From positions 1 to 23,833 of the forward strand of contig DHMS01000036.1 of assembly GCA_002405915.1 (NCBI GenBank): a DNA stretch of 23,833 nt, in the 5' to 3' direction. Positions 8,283 through 16,274 of this stretch are shown here, one piece after another (within the stretch, counting starts at the first letter, position 1; every line of letters begins with the position of its first letter). The notes beneath the pieces are model-generated. The model had not been told where the DNA came from. It saw nothing but the letters and a program-made list of their open reading frames with translations, and did not search any database. Made by a program: the position numbers and the translations under genes. The DNA is from Christensenella sp. UBA4636 (lineage in GTDB: Bacteria > Bacillota > Clostridia > Christensenellales > Borkfalkiaceae).

Positions 8283-8311
8283 ATGTTAACACATTCCGCC
8301 GCGCTTTGCAA
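8283..8311 (-). promoter_or_regulatory. Promoter predicting a leaderless DUF2726 mRNA
   Basis: On the minus strand TTGCAA (8311-8306), a 17-bp spacer and TAACAT (8288-8283) place +1, 7 nt downstream, exactly on the A of the start codon at 8276. The -10 is only a moderate match. Confidence 0.45.
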
Positions 8312-8383
8312 GCGAAGTAAAAATAAATTTTGTCAATTTTTTGCTTTGTAAAACACTTTTCCAATGCTTAATTGTGTTCGTTT

Positions 8384-8399
8384 TGTGAAATCGTTCACA
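8384..8399. promoter_or_regulatory. CRP/FNR-family consensus site
   Basis: TGTGA-AATCGT-TCACA matches the classical TGTGA-N6-TCACA site, within a longer palindrome (TTTTGTGAA-ATCG-TTCACAAAA). It lies about 75 bp upstream of the predicted -35 of the DUF2726 gene and about 200 bp upstream of the surface-protein promoter. Confidence 0.5.
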
Positions 8400-8552
8400 A
8401 AAAATTCAAAATCGGGTGTTTTTTAAGAGCGAAAAATTGCCAAAAAATCCGAAAATGCGCGATAATCGACTTATAGGCGGACTTTTGAAATTATGAAAAA
8501 TGAAAACTCGGCGATATTATCCGTTTTCGGCGGACAAAAATTCAAAATCGGG
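8400..8552. repeat. 17-bp direct repeat in the surface-protein upstream region
   Basis: AAAAATTCAAAATCGGG occurs at 8400-8416 and 8536-8552, and a degenerate copy of its end (AAAATCGTGCG) follows near 8564. The whole gap from 8281 to 8714 is AT-rich with no credible gene; besides these repeats it holds the CRP-like site and the two promoters. Confidence 0.6.
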
Positions 8553-8595
8553 CGAAAAAAACTAAAAATCGTGCGAAAAAATTTAGCGAAAACTA

Positions 8596-8624
8596 TTGAA
8601 AATTCGCGCGCGATATGATATTAT
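8596..8624 (+). promoter_or_regulatory. Promoter of the large surface protein
   Basis: TTGAAA (8596-8601), a 17-bp spacer ending in TGA (extended -10), then TATTAT (8619-8624). The leader to the ATG at 8715 is about 85 nt. Confidence 0.65.
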
Positions 8625-8714
8625 ATAAGTACGTTTTAGTTTATTCGGTTTCGAGAACGTTTTTAAGGCGGGTTTCCGCTTTTGAGGGCGCGAGAAACCG
8701 TCGGGAGAGACGAT

Positions 8715-11528
8715 ATGAAGTCATTAAGGAAAAATTCGATAATATCGCTCGCCTTAGTCTGCGTTTTTTCTCTTTTGCTCGCTTTTTCTCTTAGCGGAGT
8801 AAAAGCCTTCGCAGTCGCGCCTACCGCGGCGGAAGCGCAAAATTATTACGAGGAAAACAAGGCTAAAGTGGAGCCGATAGACGAGGGTGCGGCGTACTTC
8901 AAAAAAATGTGCGACGCTTACGTCGACACGGGCGATACCGGCGCGTACGATTCGATGTTATCTCTTGTAAAAGTAGCCGAAAAGGCGACCGACTACAAGA
9001 ATACTTACGCGGCTGAAAAGTATCGGCTTACGGACAGAAAAACCGTGACGAACGAGCTTACCCTCGCTTTGAACGCGGTTAAAGCCACGAGCGATAATTG
9101 CAAAGATTTTAAATATTACGAAAAAGAAGCCAAGTATCTCGAACGCTTAGAAACGTTAAAAACCAAGCTCGATACGCTTAAAACAAAACAAGTTTTGTTC
9201 GACGAAGCAAAGAGCGCGGCGAAAACTTCGCTCGAAAATAAACGCGACGAACTTTTAAGCGTTGAAGGCTCCCCGGCATTAGTCGTAGGCGCGCTCGATA
9301 CGACCGCGAAAACGGCGGTAAAGAGCATTGCGGACGAGTACTTGGCGAAGATAGAAGCTGTTACTTACACGACCGACGTTTCCGACGAAAAGGACGACGA
9401 AAAGTATCTTAAAGCTTCTTCGGCAGCCGAGGAAGCCGCAAAGGCGGGCAAGGACGAACTCATAGCCGTTCCCAAAAACGACGTCGAAAGAACGTATAAC
9501 GACCTTTGCGATTACGAAGCCATGCGCGACGGTTATATCGGCAAAAACGACGGCGAAACGGACGAACAGTTCGCCGCGAGAAAAGCCGCTTTAAAAGCTA
9601 AAGTCGTAGCTTCAATCGAAGCTTTGAACGAAGTTTTCTTCCCCAACGCCGCTAAGGACGTTTTGAAAGAATATTCCGCGGAAAAGATACGCTTCGACGC
9701 TTTCGTAAAGAGCTATAACCCCGACGACGTGCCTTACGCCGATAAGGATACCGTACAAAGCGAGGACGGCGTGTTCACCGTAACGGCTTACTATCAAGGC
9801 ACCGATACAAAAGTTGCGGTATTCCCGGGGCGTGCGGTCGTCAAAGCGTTGAATTGCGGCTCGGGCGCGGCTAAGGTGAACGCCGAAAACGCCATTCGCA
9901 AAGACGATAAAAAGCTCGGCGTGGCGTACTTTATGCTTATCTCCGTCTACGCGGGACCGACCGAATGGACGACGCTAACCGAGGACGCGACGGGCAAAAA
10001 AATCGAGTACGAAGTGAGCGTCGACTTGGAAAAATATTACGAAGTCTACATAAAGAACCACGAAAGCTTGCTTTCGATGTTGCTCAAAAAGATTAACTTC
10101 GTCGCAAAAGCGGGCGCGGACAAAGCGGAAAACATCGCCGCTTGCGCAAACGATTACTTAGCAAAAAATAAAGCGGAAAATACTTCGCTTTGCTATTATT
10201 ACACAAGAAGTGCCGAAGGCGATTCCGCGGTGACTCCGCTCGCCTACGAGTTAAAGGAGGGAAATATCCTTATGTTCAAAACAAACGCTTTCAATCTCTT
10301 CGCCGTTTCGGAAGTAAATTCGGGAAGCATATTCACTCAGCCGCTTTTCTATATAATCGCGATTTTGGCTCTTATTCTCTTGATTGCCGTAATCGTAATC
10401 ATCGTTAAGAACGTTAAATATTCTATCCGCTTCGTTACGGGCGACGGCAGCAAAGCCGTTACCGTCAAGGCGAGAAAGGGCGAAAGTTTCGTTATGCCGG
10501 AAAACCCCGTCAAAGCGGGTTACGTTTTCGCCGGCTGGTATGAAGATAAGGAATTGACGAGAAGATTCCTCGACACCGTTATCACCCGCCGCAAGAATAT
10601 TAAAGTTTACGCTAAATGGGTCGCGGCGTTAACCCCGGGTACGATTGAAACGTATTTTGCAAAACTCCGCGCCGAGCTTTTGAGCCACGGCGCATATGAA
10701 GACCCGACCAAGCTCAAAGACGGCGAAACGGCAACGCTCGCCATACTTGCTTCTTCCGCTACGGAAATCAAGTTATACCTTGCCATAGACGCTAAGTCCG
10801 CCGCGGACGCAGGTTACGAAGTAAAAGCCGTAACCGCCAAGGAATATGCCGAAACGCCTACGCTTTGCATAATCGACGGCAAAGAAAAATTCGTCAAAGC
10901 CTTAGAGCTTATCGACCGCCTTGTTAAAGAAAACGAGCTTGTCGAACAGCCGATAGCGATTGAAGAAAAAGAAGAAGCAGACAAACATTACTTCGCGCTC
11001 ACTCTCACCGCGCCCGCTCCCGTAGAGGAAGCCCCGGTTGAAGAAAAAGCAGAAGAAGTTAAAGAAGAAACAAAAGAAGAAACAAAAGAAGAACCGACCG
11101 AGGCGGTTGTCGACGCAGTCGAAGAACAACCCGCTAAAGAGGAAAAAGCCGAAGAAGCTCCGACCGAGGAACAACTTACCGAATACTACACGGTAATCCG
11201 CAAAACCGTTATGGGCTATGCGCTTGCGGAAGAAAACGACAAGGTTAAAAACGGTATGATGCTCGTTAAGGCTTACCTTAAAGCCGACGGCGTGTACGTT
11301 TACCTCGCGGGCGACGCCGAAGCTTTGGGACTTGAAAAGGCGGAAGGCTTGTTCGTAGGCGACACCCCCGCGTTCGCGAAAGTCACGGACGAAGCTACGC
11401 TTGAAAAAGCGCTTGCTGCAATCGATACGGTAATGACAGGTTACGGACTCGAAAAGACGGGCGAAGAAACCGAACTCAAAGAAGCCGGAAAGAACGGCTT
11501 CGGCTACCGCTTAAAATTTAACGACTGA
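8715..11528 (+). CDS. Large single-span surface protein with a listeria-bacteroides (InlB B-type) repeat
   Basis: The 937-residue product starts at 8715 (GGGAGAG upstream); the frame is open to 8682 but those 11 residues precede the ribosome site. A signal peptide (about 1-33, ending KAFA) is followed by an alpha-helical, Lys/Glu/Ala-rich outside region (about 34-540), a transmembrane helix (about 545-566), one InlB B-type repeat (about 569-636, GYVFAGWYEDKELTRRF...VYAKW), a first alpha/beta domain (about 642-765), an acidic Glu/Lys/Pro linker (about 766-818) and a second, similar domain (about 819-937). The two C-terminal domains share a YF/YY...LYLA/VYLAGDA...A...LID pattern, so they look duplicated. 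Function unknown; the topology puts the C-terminal half in the cytosol, which is unusual for this repeat. Confidence 0.85.
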   Translation: MKSLRKNSIISLALVCVFSLLLAFSLSGVKAFAVAPTAAEAQNYYEENKAKVEPIDEGAAYFKKMCDAYVDTGDTGAYDSMLSLVKVAEKATDYKNTYAAEKYRLTDRKTVTNELTLALNAVKATSDNCKDFKYYEKEAKYLERLETLKTKLDTLKTKQVLFDEAKSAAKTSLENKRDELLSVEGSPALVVGALDTTAKTAVKSIADEYLAKIEAVTYTTDVSDEKDDEKYLKASSAAEEAAKAGKDELIAVPKNDVERTYNDLCDYEAMRDGYIGKNDGETDEQFAARKAALKAKVVASIEALNEVFFPNAAKDVLKEYSAEKIRFDAFVKSYNPDDVPYADKDTVQSEDGVFTVTAYYQGTDTKVAVFPGRAVVKALNCGSGAAKVNAENAIRKDDKKLGVAYFMLISVYAGPTEWTTLTEDATGKKIEYEVSVDLEKYYEVYIKNHESLLSMLLKKINFVAKAGADKAENIAACANDYLAKNKAENTSLCYYYTRSAEGDSAVTPLAYELKEGNILMFKTNAFNLFAVSEVNSGSIFTQPLFYIIAILALILLIAVIVIIVKNVKYSIRFVTGDGSKAVTVKARKGESFVMPENPVKAGYVFAGWYEDKELTRRFLDTVITRRKNIKVYAKWVAALTPGTIETYFAKLRAELLSHGAYEDPTKLKDGETATLAILASSATEIKLYLAIDAKSAADAGYEVKAVTAKEYAETPTLCIIDGKEKFVKALELIDRLVKENELVEQPIAIEEKEEADKHYFALTLTAPAPVEEAPVEEKAEEVKEETKEETKEEPTEAVVDAVEEQPAKEEKAEEAPTEEQLTEYYTVIRKTVMGYALAEENDKVKNGMMLVKAYLKADGVYVYLAGDAEALGLEKAEGLFVGDTPAFAKVTDEATLEKALAAIDTVMTGYGLEKTGEETELKEAGKNGFGYRLKFND

Positions 11529-11558
11529 TTTAAAGTCTAAGCGATAACGCATAAAAAA

Positions 11559-11606
11559 GCGCGCATAATCTCAAACGAGGTTATGCGCGTTTTCACGTTT
11601 TTTTAT
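11559..11606 (+). terminator. Intrinsic terminator after the surface protein
   Basis: A 13-bp stem (CGCGCATAATCTC with GAGGTTATGCGCG, one G-U pair) with a 4-nt loop is followed by TTTT and a second T-run. Confidence 0.9.
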
Positions 11607-11643
11607 TCTTTCGCATAAGATAGTACGCTAAGAGGTTTAAAGA

Positions 11644-12708
11644 ATGTACGACGGATTGAGTAAAGCCGTAATAAACCTTAGCAATCTCGAAAAAAACTAT
11701 AAAACCGTGCGGGCGAAAAAGGTGCTTGCCGTCGTAAAGGCGAACGCTTACGGACACGGCACAGCGAAAGTCGCCGAGAAGCTCTTAAGCCTCGGCTGTT
11801 CCTCCTTTTGCGTTGCCGATATAAGCGAGGCGTACGAACTTAGGAAAGCTTTACTGCCCGCCGTTCCCGAAATAGTGATTTTGGGCTACGTTCCGCCCGA
11901 TTTTGCCCGCGAATGCCTTTTGTACGCCCTTACGCCGACTATTTTTAATTACGCGCACGCACATAGGTTTGCTCGCTTTTTGCCCGAAAACGGGCGTTTA
12001 AAGGCTTATATCGCACACGACACCGGTATGAACCGCAAAGGGATAGTGTCGCGTGGCGAGTGCCTTGCGGCGATAAGCGAAACGGAAAAAATATTTGCGC
12101 TGAAAAACCTTGAAATCGTCGGCGCGTACACGCATTTTTTCGCGGCGGACTGCGGCGAAAGGGGAGAGAAGCAAACGAATATCCAGCGCGAAAATTTCTG
12201 CAAAATTTTAAAGGCTTTTCCGTCGGCTTTCTCTTCCGTTTCTCTCTCTTCCCGTCGCTCGTTGTTCGGCGATGACGTGCGCTCGGGGCTTACTTTATAC
12301 GGCTACCCCGGCGGCAAACCAGTCATGAAGCTTTGCTCCGCAGTCGTGGACGTTCGCGACGTAAAAGCGGGCGAATATGTCGGTTACGGGCTTATCCGCG
12401 CTAAGAAAGATATGACGGTCGCGCTCGTTCCCTTGGGCTACGCGGACGGCGTTCTGCAAGCGTATTCGGGCAAAAAGGTCAAAATAAAAACCGAAAGAGG
12501 CGAATTTTTCGGCACCGTTTTCGGCAGAGTGTGTATGGATTTTACGCTTATCGACGTATCGGAAAAGCCGATAAAGATAGGCGACGAAGTTATATTTTTC
12601 GGCGAAGATACCTCAACTTTGCAATCGATAGCGGGTAAAAAGCTCCCGGTTCATGAATTGTTAACGTCGGTTTCTTCTCGGGTTAGAAGAATTTACAAGG
12701 AAAGTTGA
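11644..12708 (+). CDS. alr: Alanine racemase
   Basis: This 354-residue PLP enzyme interconverts L- and D-alanine for peptidoglycan. The PLP lysine is K32 in VVKANAYGHG and the second catalytic base is Y248 in EYVGYGL, just before LVPLGYADG. The C-terminal domain has RVCMDFTLIDVS, with the active-site Met and Asp, and ends TSVSSRVRRIY. The phosphate-binding region is divergent: the usual NSAA is SLSSRRS and the usual VRPG is VRSG, although Ser residues remain. AGAGG precedes ATG. It is not next to acpS or a toxin gene, as often seen elsewhere. The coding region ends 9 bp before a MITE-like repeat. Confidence 0.93.
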   Translation: MYDGLSKAVINLSNLEKNYKTVRAKKVLAVVKANAYGHGTAKVAEKLLSLGCSSFCVADISEAYELRKALLPAVPEIVILGYVPPDFARECLLYALTPTIFNYAHAHRFARFLPENGRLKAYIAHDTGMNRKGIVSRGECLAAISETEKIFALKNLEIVGAYTHFFAADCGERGEKQTNIQRENFCKILKAFPSAFSSVSLSSRRSLFGDDVRSGLTLYGYPGGKPVMKLCSAVVDVRDVKAGEYVGYGLIRAKKDMTVALVPLGYADGVLQAYSGKKVKIKTERGEFFGTVFGRVCMDFTLIDVSEKPIKIGDEVIFFGEDTSTLQSIAGKKLPVHELLTSVSSRVRRIYKES

Positions 12709-12716
12709 TAATTAAA

Positions 12717-12917
12717 AGTTGAAAGTTGAAATTTATGCCGCGCTATGCGCGGCTCGATATGCGCGTTACGCGCGCTCGATATTTGCCGTAAACGGCAATC
12801 GATATGCCGCAAAGCGGCTCGATATTCGCGCATAAAGCGCGAGCGAAAGAGGCTTTAAAATATTTTATATATTATGTACGTCCTCAATTTTCACTTTTCA
12901 ACTTTCACCTTTCAACT
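12717..12917. repeat. MITE-like element, copy 1, carrying a five-hairpin TCGATAT array
   Basis: Outer arms are AGTTGAAAGTTGAAAT at the left and TTTCACCTTTCAACT at the right, roughly inverted. Between them lie five hairpins: 12737-12753 (GCCGCGC/GCGCGGC), 12761-12773 (GCGCG/CGCGC), 12783-12798 (TTGCCGT/ACGGCAA), 12806-12818 (GCCGC/GCGGC) and 12826-12842 (TCGCGC/GCGCGA). The same heptamer TCGATAT joins each pair, at 12754, 12776, 12799 and 12819. A TATATATTAT segment precedes the right arm. No gene fits here. Confidence 0.85.
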
Positions 12918-12919
12918 AT

Positions 12920-12953
12920 GAAACAAGCTCGGCGTTTTTACCGAGCTTGTTTC
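12920..12953. terminator. Hairpin between the repeat and the patatin gene 3' end
   Basis: A 13-bp perfect stem GAAACAAGCTCGG / CCGAGCTTGTTTC with an 8-nt loop sits 9 bp past the patatin stop. There is no long T-run, so it may be a terminator or an mRNA 3'-end stabiliser. Confidence 0.65.
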
Positions 12954-12961
12954 ATAAGCTT

Positions 12962-13747
12962 TTATTCTTCAATCATTCTTCTTATTTCGGGAACGGCGGC
13001 AATGCCTGCTAAATAGCCTTGCTCGTAAATGAACTTTTGCTCTTCCACCTTGTATTGAGAAAGGTTTTTGAAGTCCGGGTTTACGGAGAGGTCGGGCGTG
13101 TCCTTTGGCTTCCACATATAAACGGGTCTGTGGTCGCTTACGTCCACCGCGCGGAGCGCGACGTTGACAATGTTTTTTATCTCCGTGTAAGGCGGCAGTT
13201 CTCCTAAAACGTCCACCGCAACGACCTTTTCCGCGCCTAAATCGCGCGCTTGGGCAACGGGAATACGGCTTAAAATTCCGCCGTCAACCAAAATCATTCC
13301 GTCCTTTTCTACGGGAGTGAAAACGCAGGGGATAGACGCGCTTGCCGTAACCGCGAGCCGCAAATCGCCCTCGGTGAAGGTAATCAGCTTGCCGCTAACG
13401 AGGTCCGCCGCGACGGTCGCGAACGGAAGGGGCAGTTCTTCGAAAGTCGGTTTTTTAATGTAACGATTGATTAGCGAGTGCATTTTGTTGGTTTTGAGTA
13501 ACGCTTTGTTTGAAAACAAACTCACCGTAAAGTCGACTATATCGGAGTTTTTGAGTTTGAACGCCGCGCGCTTCATTTCATCGGGCGTCATTCCCGAAAG
13601 ATAACATGCGCCGACTACCGCGCCCATCGAGCAACCCGCCATAACGTCCGGGCGAATGCCGTTTTCGTCCATCGCTTGCATAAACCCTATGTGCGCAAAC
13701 CCGAGCGAGCCGCCCGAGCCTAAAACTATGCCTAACTTTTTTGCCAT
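12962..13747 (-). CDS. Patatin-like phospholipase (RssA-type)
   Basis: A 261-residue cytosolic patatin. The Ser-Asp dyad is S40 in the nucleophile elbow GCSMG and D155 in LVDGGILSRIP. The oxyanion loop reads GSGGSLGFAHIG; the usual Arg (GGARG) is replaced by Leu, though the Gly residues that form the oxyanion hole remain. Also seen are SASIPCVFTPV and AEKVVAVDVLG, both typical of bacterial patatins. A near-perfect AAAGGAGG precedes the ATG at 13747. Expected activity is hydrolysis of phospholipid acyl chains; the physiological substrate is unknown. It is separated from the upstream CNNM gene by a hairpin, so probably its own unit. Confidence 0.9.
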   Translation of the reverse strand: MAKKLGIVLGSGGSLGFAHIGFMQAMDENGIRPDVMAGCSMGAVVGACYLSGMTPDEMKRAAFKLKNSDIVDFTVSLFSNKALLKTNKMHSLINRYIKKPTFEELPLPFATVAADLVSGKLITFTEGDLRLAVTASASIPCVFTPVEKDGMILVDGGILSRIPVAQARDLGAEKVVAVDVLGELPPYTEIKNIVNVALRAVDVSDHRPVYMWKPKDTPDLSVNPDFKNLSQYKVEEQKFIYEQGYLAGIAAVPEIRRMIEE

Positions 13748-13796
13748 AACGTCCTCCTTTGCGTAAAAAATACTTTTGTTTTTCCGTTGAGTTAAA

Positions 13797-13857
13797 AGAA
13801 AAGCAGCTCGGTTGATAAGGGAAATCCTTTAAAACTAAAAGCTGCTTGTTTTATTTT
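13797..13857. terminator. Terminator after the CNNM gene
   Basis: Arms AAGCAGCT (13801-13808) and AGCTGCTT (13840-13847) enclose a smaller AAGG/CCTT hairpin, with T-rich tracts on both sides, so it can work in the minus direction after the stop at 13891. Confidence 0.7.
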
Positions 13858-13890
13858 GGGGTAATAATGTGAATGCTTGGAAAATGTGAA

Positions 13891-15249
13891 TTAAGATTTG
13901 CTTGCTTCGGGAGTTTTCTTTTCGGTTTCCGTCTTGTCTGAAAACTCGGCTTCTTCGGCTATCTCTTCGACTTTCGATTCGTCGGTTACAACTACTTTTA
14001 TTTCGTAAACTCTTCTCTGCGTGCAACGCGTGAGAACGATGTGCAAGTGTTCGAAGTCGAACGAATCGTTCTTTTTCGGCAGTTCGCCGAGCATTTCCAT
14101 AACCCAGCCGCCGACCGTTTGGGAGTCGAAATCGTCCTCTTCCGTTTCCACGGAGAAAAGTTCGAAAAAGTCGCCTAAGTCGGCGTTGCCGTCAACCCTA
14201 TAAGTGTTGTGGTCGAGCCGTTCGAAGTATTCCACTACCTCGTCATGCTCGTCCCAAATTTCGCCGACAAGCTCTTCGAGGATATCTTCCATCGTGACTA
14301 TGCCGAGCGTGCCGCCGTATTCGTCCACGACGACCGCGAGGTGAACCTTGGCTTTCTGCATGCTTTTAAGTAGCGTGGAAATTTTCATGTGTTCGGTCGC
14401 AAGCGCCGTCTTTTTTATTATTCCGTTAACGTTTTTGTCGCCGCGGTCCATCGCGATAAGAAAATCTCTTTCGTGAATCATGCCGACGATTTTGTCTATC
14501 GTGCCGTTATAAACGGGTAGGCGCGAGTAGGCGTTTTTAAAGAAAACTTTCTTTATTTCCGCCATAGGCATGTCGATAGGCACGGCTACGACGTTGACCC
14601 TCGGCACGAGGATTTCGCCGACTTCGCAGTCGTGGAACTCAATCGCGCTCGAAATAAGGTCGGATTCGCTCTCTTCGATGGAACCGTCCTCGTTTGCTTC
14701 TTCAACAATGTTCAAAAGCTCTTCTTCGGTAATGCCTTCGCTCGCTTGAAGCTTGAAAACCTTGCGGATAAGCTTTTTAAGCCCGGAAAAAATAGCGCAG
14801 AGCGGCAACAAAATCACCATAAAAAAGCGAAGGACGGGGTAGGCGAATTCCGCAAACGCCTCGGGCATTTCTTTAGCGCAAGTCTTGGGCGTGATTTCGC
14901 CGAAAATAAGAATAACGAGCGTTAAAACAACCGTAGATATGGTGGGACCCGCTCCGCTGCCTAAAAGTTCGACGAACAGTAGCGTTGCAAGCGTGGAAGC
15001 CGTAATGTTGACGATATTGTTGCCGATGAGCAGCGTAAAAAGCACGCGGTCGTAAATTTCCGTGAGCGCAAGCACCTTTGCCGCGCGTTTGTTTCCGTCG
15101 TTCGCGCGCGTTTTTAGGCGCGGTTTGTTGACGGATGTGTAAGCCGTTTCCGTAGCGGAAAAGAAAGCGGATAAGAGAACTAAGCAAACGATTGCGATAA
15201 TATAAATCGCTATAATCGTACTGTCGGGTTCGGGTTCGGGATCTAACAT
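13891..15249 (-). CDS. CNNM/HlyC-CorC family membrane protein with CBS pair
   Basis: The 452-residue protein has a DUF21 (CNNM) membrane domain (about 10-195, with SATETAY and FGEITPKT), a CBS pair (about 212-335, with LVPRVNVVAV and VVDEYGGTLGIVTMEDILEELVGE) and a CorC_HlyC transporter-associated domain (about 348-425). A charged tail of Glu/Lys/Thr ends the protein. The family is linked to magnesium export or homeostasis and is often misnamed hemolysin. An AAGGAG lies 17 nt before ATG, which is far, so the true start may differ by a few codons. A promoter lies at 15389-15417. Confidence 0.93.
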   Translation of the reverse strand: MLDPEPEPDSTIIAIYIIAIVCLVLLSAFFSATETAYTSVNKPRLKTRANDGNKRAAKVLALTEIYDRVLFTLLIGNNIVNITASTLATLLFVELLGSGAGPTISTVVLTLVILIFGEITPKTCAKEMPEAFAEFAYPVLRFFMVILLPLCAIFSGLKKLIRKVFKLQASEGITEEELLNIVEEANEDGSIEESESDLISSAIEFHDCEVGEILVPRVNVVAVPIDMPMAEIKKVFFKNAYSRLPVYNGTIDKIVGMIHERDFLIAMDRGDKNVNGIIKKTALATEHMKISTLLKSMQKAKVHLAVVVDEYGGTLGIVTMEDILEELVGEIWDEHDEVVEYFERLDHNTYRVDGNADLGDFFELFSVETEEDDFDSQTVGGWVMEMLGELPKKNDSFDFEHLHIVLTRCTQRRVYEIKVVVTDESKVEEIAEEAEFSDKTETEKKTPEASKS

Positions 15250-15388
15250 AGAAGCCTGAATGATTACTCCTTAAATTTAAAAAAAGATTTTATTTTTACC
15301 CTTTGTTTTCGGCTTTTTAGCGCGTGTTTTTTGTCGCTTGCGCAGATTTTTGCCGAATTGTTATCCATAGGATAAAAATATTTAATTT

Positions 15389-15417
15389 ATTTTATCATAA
15401 TAACGCGCTTTTGTAAA
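15389..15417 (-). promoter_or_regulatory. Promoter of the CNNM gene
   Basis: On the minus strand TTTACA (15417-15412), 17-bp spacer ending TGA (extended -10), TAAAAT (15394-15389). Confidence 0.7.
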
Positions 15418-15466
15418 CTATTTTATTTGCTCCTTTCATATTTATACCCCGTCAATACGGTCGAAT

Positions 15467-15495
15467 TTGTCATTTTTTTGCTTTATAAGTATAAA
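15467..15495 (+). promoter_or_regulatory. Promoter of the 3-TM protein gene
   Basis: TTGTCA (15467-15472), 17-bp spacer, TATAAA (15490-15495). The 298-bp gap 15250-15547 holds only the two divergent promoters. Confidence 0.7.
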
Positions 15496-15547
15496 AGAGC
15501 GGCAAAAAGGCGAATAATCGGGTATAAAATTTTTTTGAGAGGTAAAA

Positions 15548-16243
15548 ATGCAGTACTTTTCGTTGTTTTTTAATAAAGTTGCCTTGGAACTAACTAAGAA
15601 CGGCTACGTTCCGCTCGTTCTCACGCTTTCCGCGATAGGCTTGAGCGTTTCGCTCTGTTCGGCTTGCGCGTTCGCCGCGGCGGGGCGGGTTAAGCCGTCT
15701 TTTTTCGTCGTTTTCTTTTTAGCCGCGATATCCGTCTGCCATTATCTGCTCGTTAAAACTATGGGAAACGCCGCGAAAGAAATAGGCTTTGTTGTCGAAC
15801 AAAAACTCTTTTCCGTAGCTTCGTCGCTTATACTGTTTTTCGCATTAATCGCGTTATACACGGTTATTTTGCTTTTGCTTGCGCTTTCGACTCCTCGTGA
15901 AAAGCCTAAAAAAGAAAAGAAAAACGATGTGTATTTTAACGCCGATAAGCGAATGAGAAGATACGGCGGCAGGGTGGAGGAATTCGAGCTACCCGTTTTG
16001 AAAATGCAACTAAGAAAACTCGGCGACGTCGAAAAATGCGCGCCGACGAACTTCAAATATATTGCCGAATTTATCGCCCAAACGGAGCAAAACTGCCCCG
16101 ATACCGTTAAGGAAAAACTAAAAGAAATCAAGGCGACCGTCGCGCGTTATAACGGCGTGTGCGACGTACCCGTCAAAGCCTTTAACGAATTTTTGCCATA
16201 TCTTTTAAAAACTTGGGCTAAATACGTCCGCTCCGCTTCTTGA
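15548..16243 (+). CDS. Hypothetical 3-TM membrane protein with a cytosolic helical domain
   Basis: I do not recognise a family. The 231-residue protein has three hydrophobic segments (about 22-45, 50-69 and 88-113), a basic stretch (about 116-126, KPKKEKK) and a soluble C-terminal half of predicted helices (about 150-231). The first segment is Cys/Ala rich (SLCSACAFAAA). GAGAGG lies before ATG and a promoter at 15467. A MITE-like repeat and the SecB-like gene follow. No catalytic motif is visible. Confidence 0.75.
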   Translation: MQYFSLFFNKVALELTKNGYVPLVLTLSAIGLSVSLCSACAFAAAGRVKPSFFVVFFLAAISVCHYLLVKTMGNAAKEIGFVVEQKLFSVASSLILFFALIALYTVILLLLALSTPREKPKKEKKNDVYFNADKRMRRYGGRVEEFELPVLKMQLRKLGDVEKCAPTNFKYIAEFIAQTEQNCPDTVKEKLKEIKATVARYNGVCDVPVKAFNEFLPYLLKTWAKYVRSAS

Positions 16244-16274
16244 CAAATCCGCCGCCTTGGGGTAAAATAAATAC

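Noticed and set aside
10902..11174. Phe/Cys-rich minus-strand frame
   Set aside because: Antisense shadow of the Glu/Lys-rich linker of the surface protein.
12737..12842. CRISPR array
   Set aside because: The constant part is only 7 bp, the intervening segments are palindromes rather than unique spacers, and no cas gene is nearby.
12804..13016. Plus-strand frame over the hairpin array
   Set aside because: Runs through palindromic repeats and into the antisense of the patatin gene; no coding features.
15742..16131. Minus-strand frame of 129 codons
   Set aside because: Shadow of the 3-TM gene, which has promoter and ribosome site on the plus strand.
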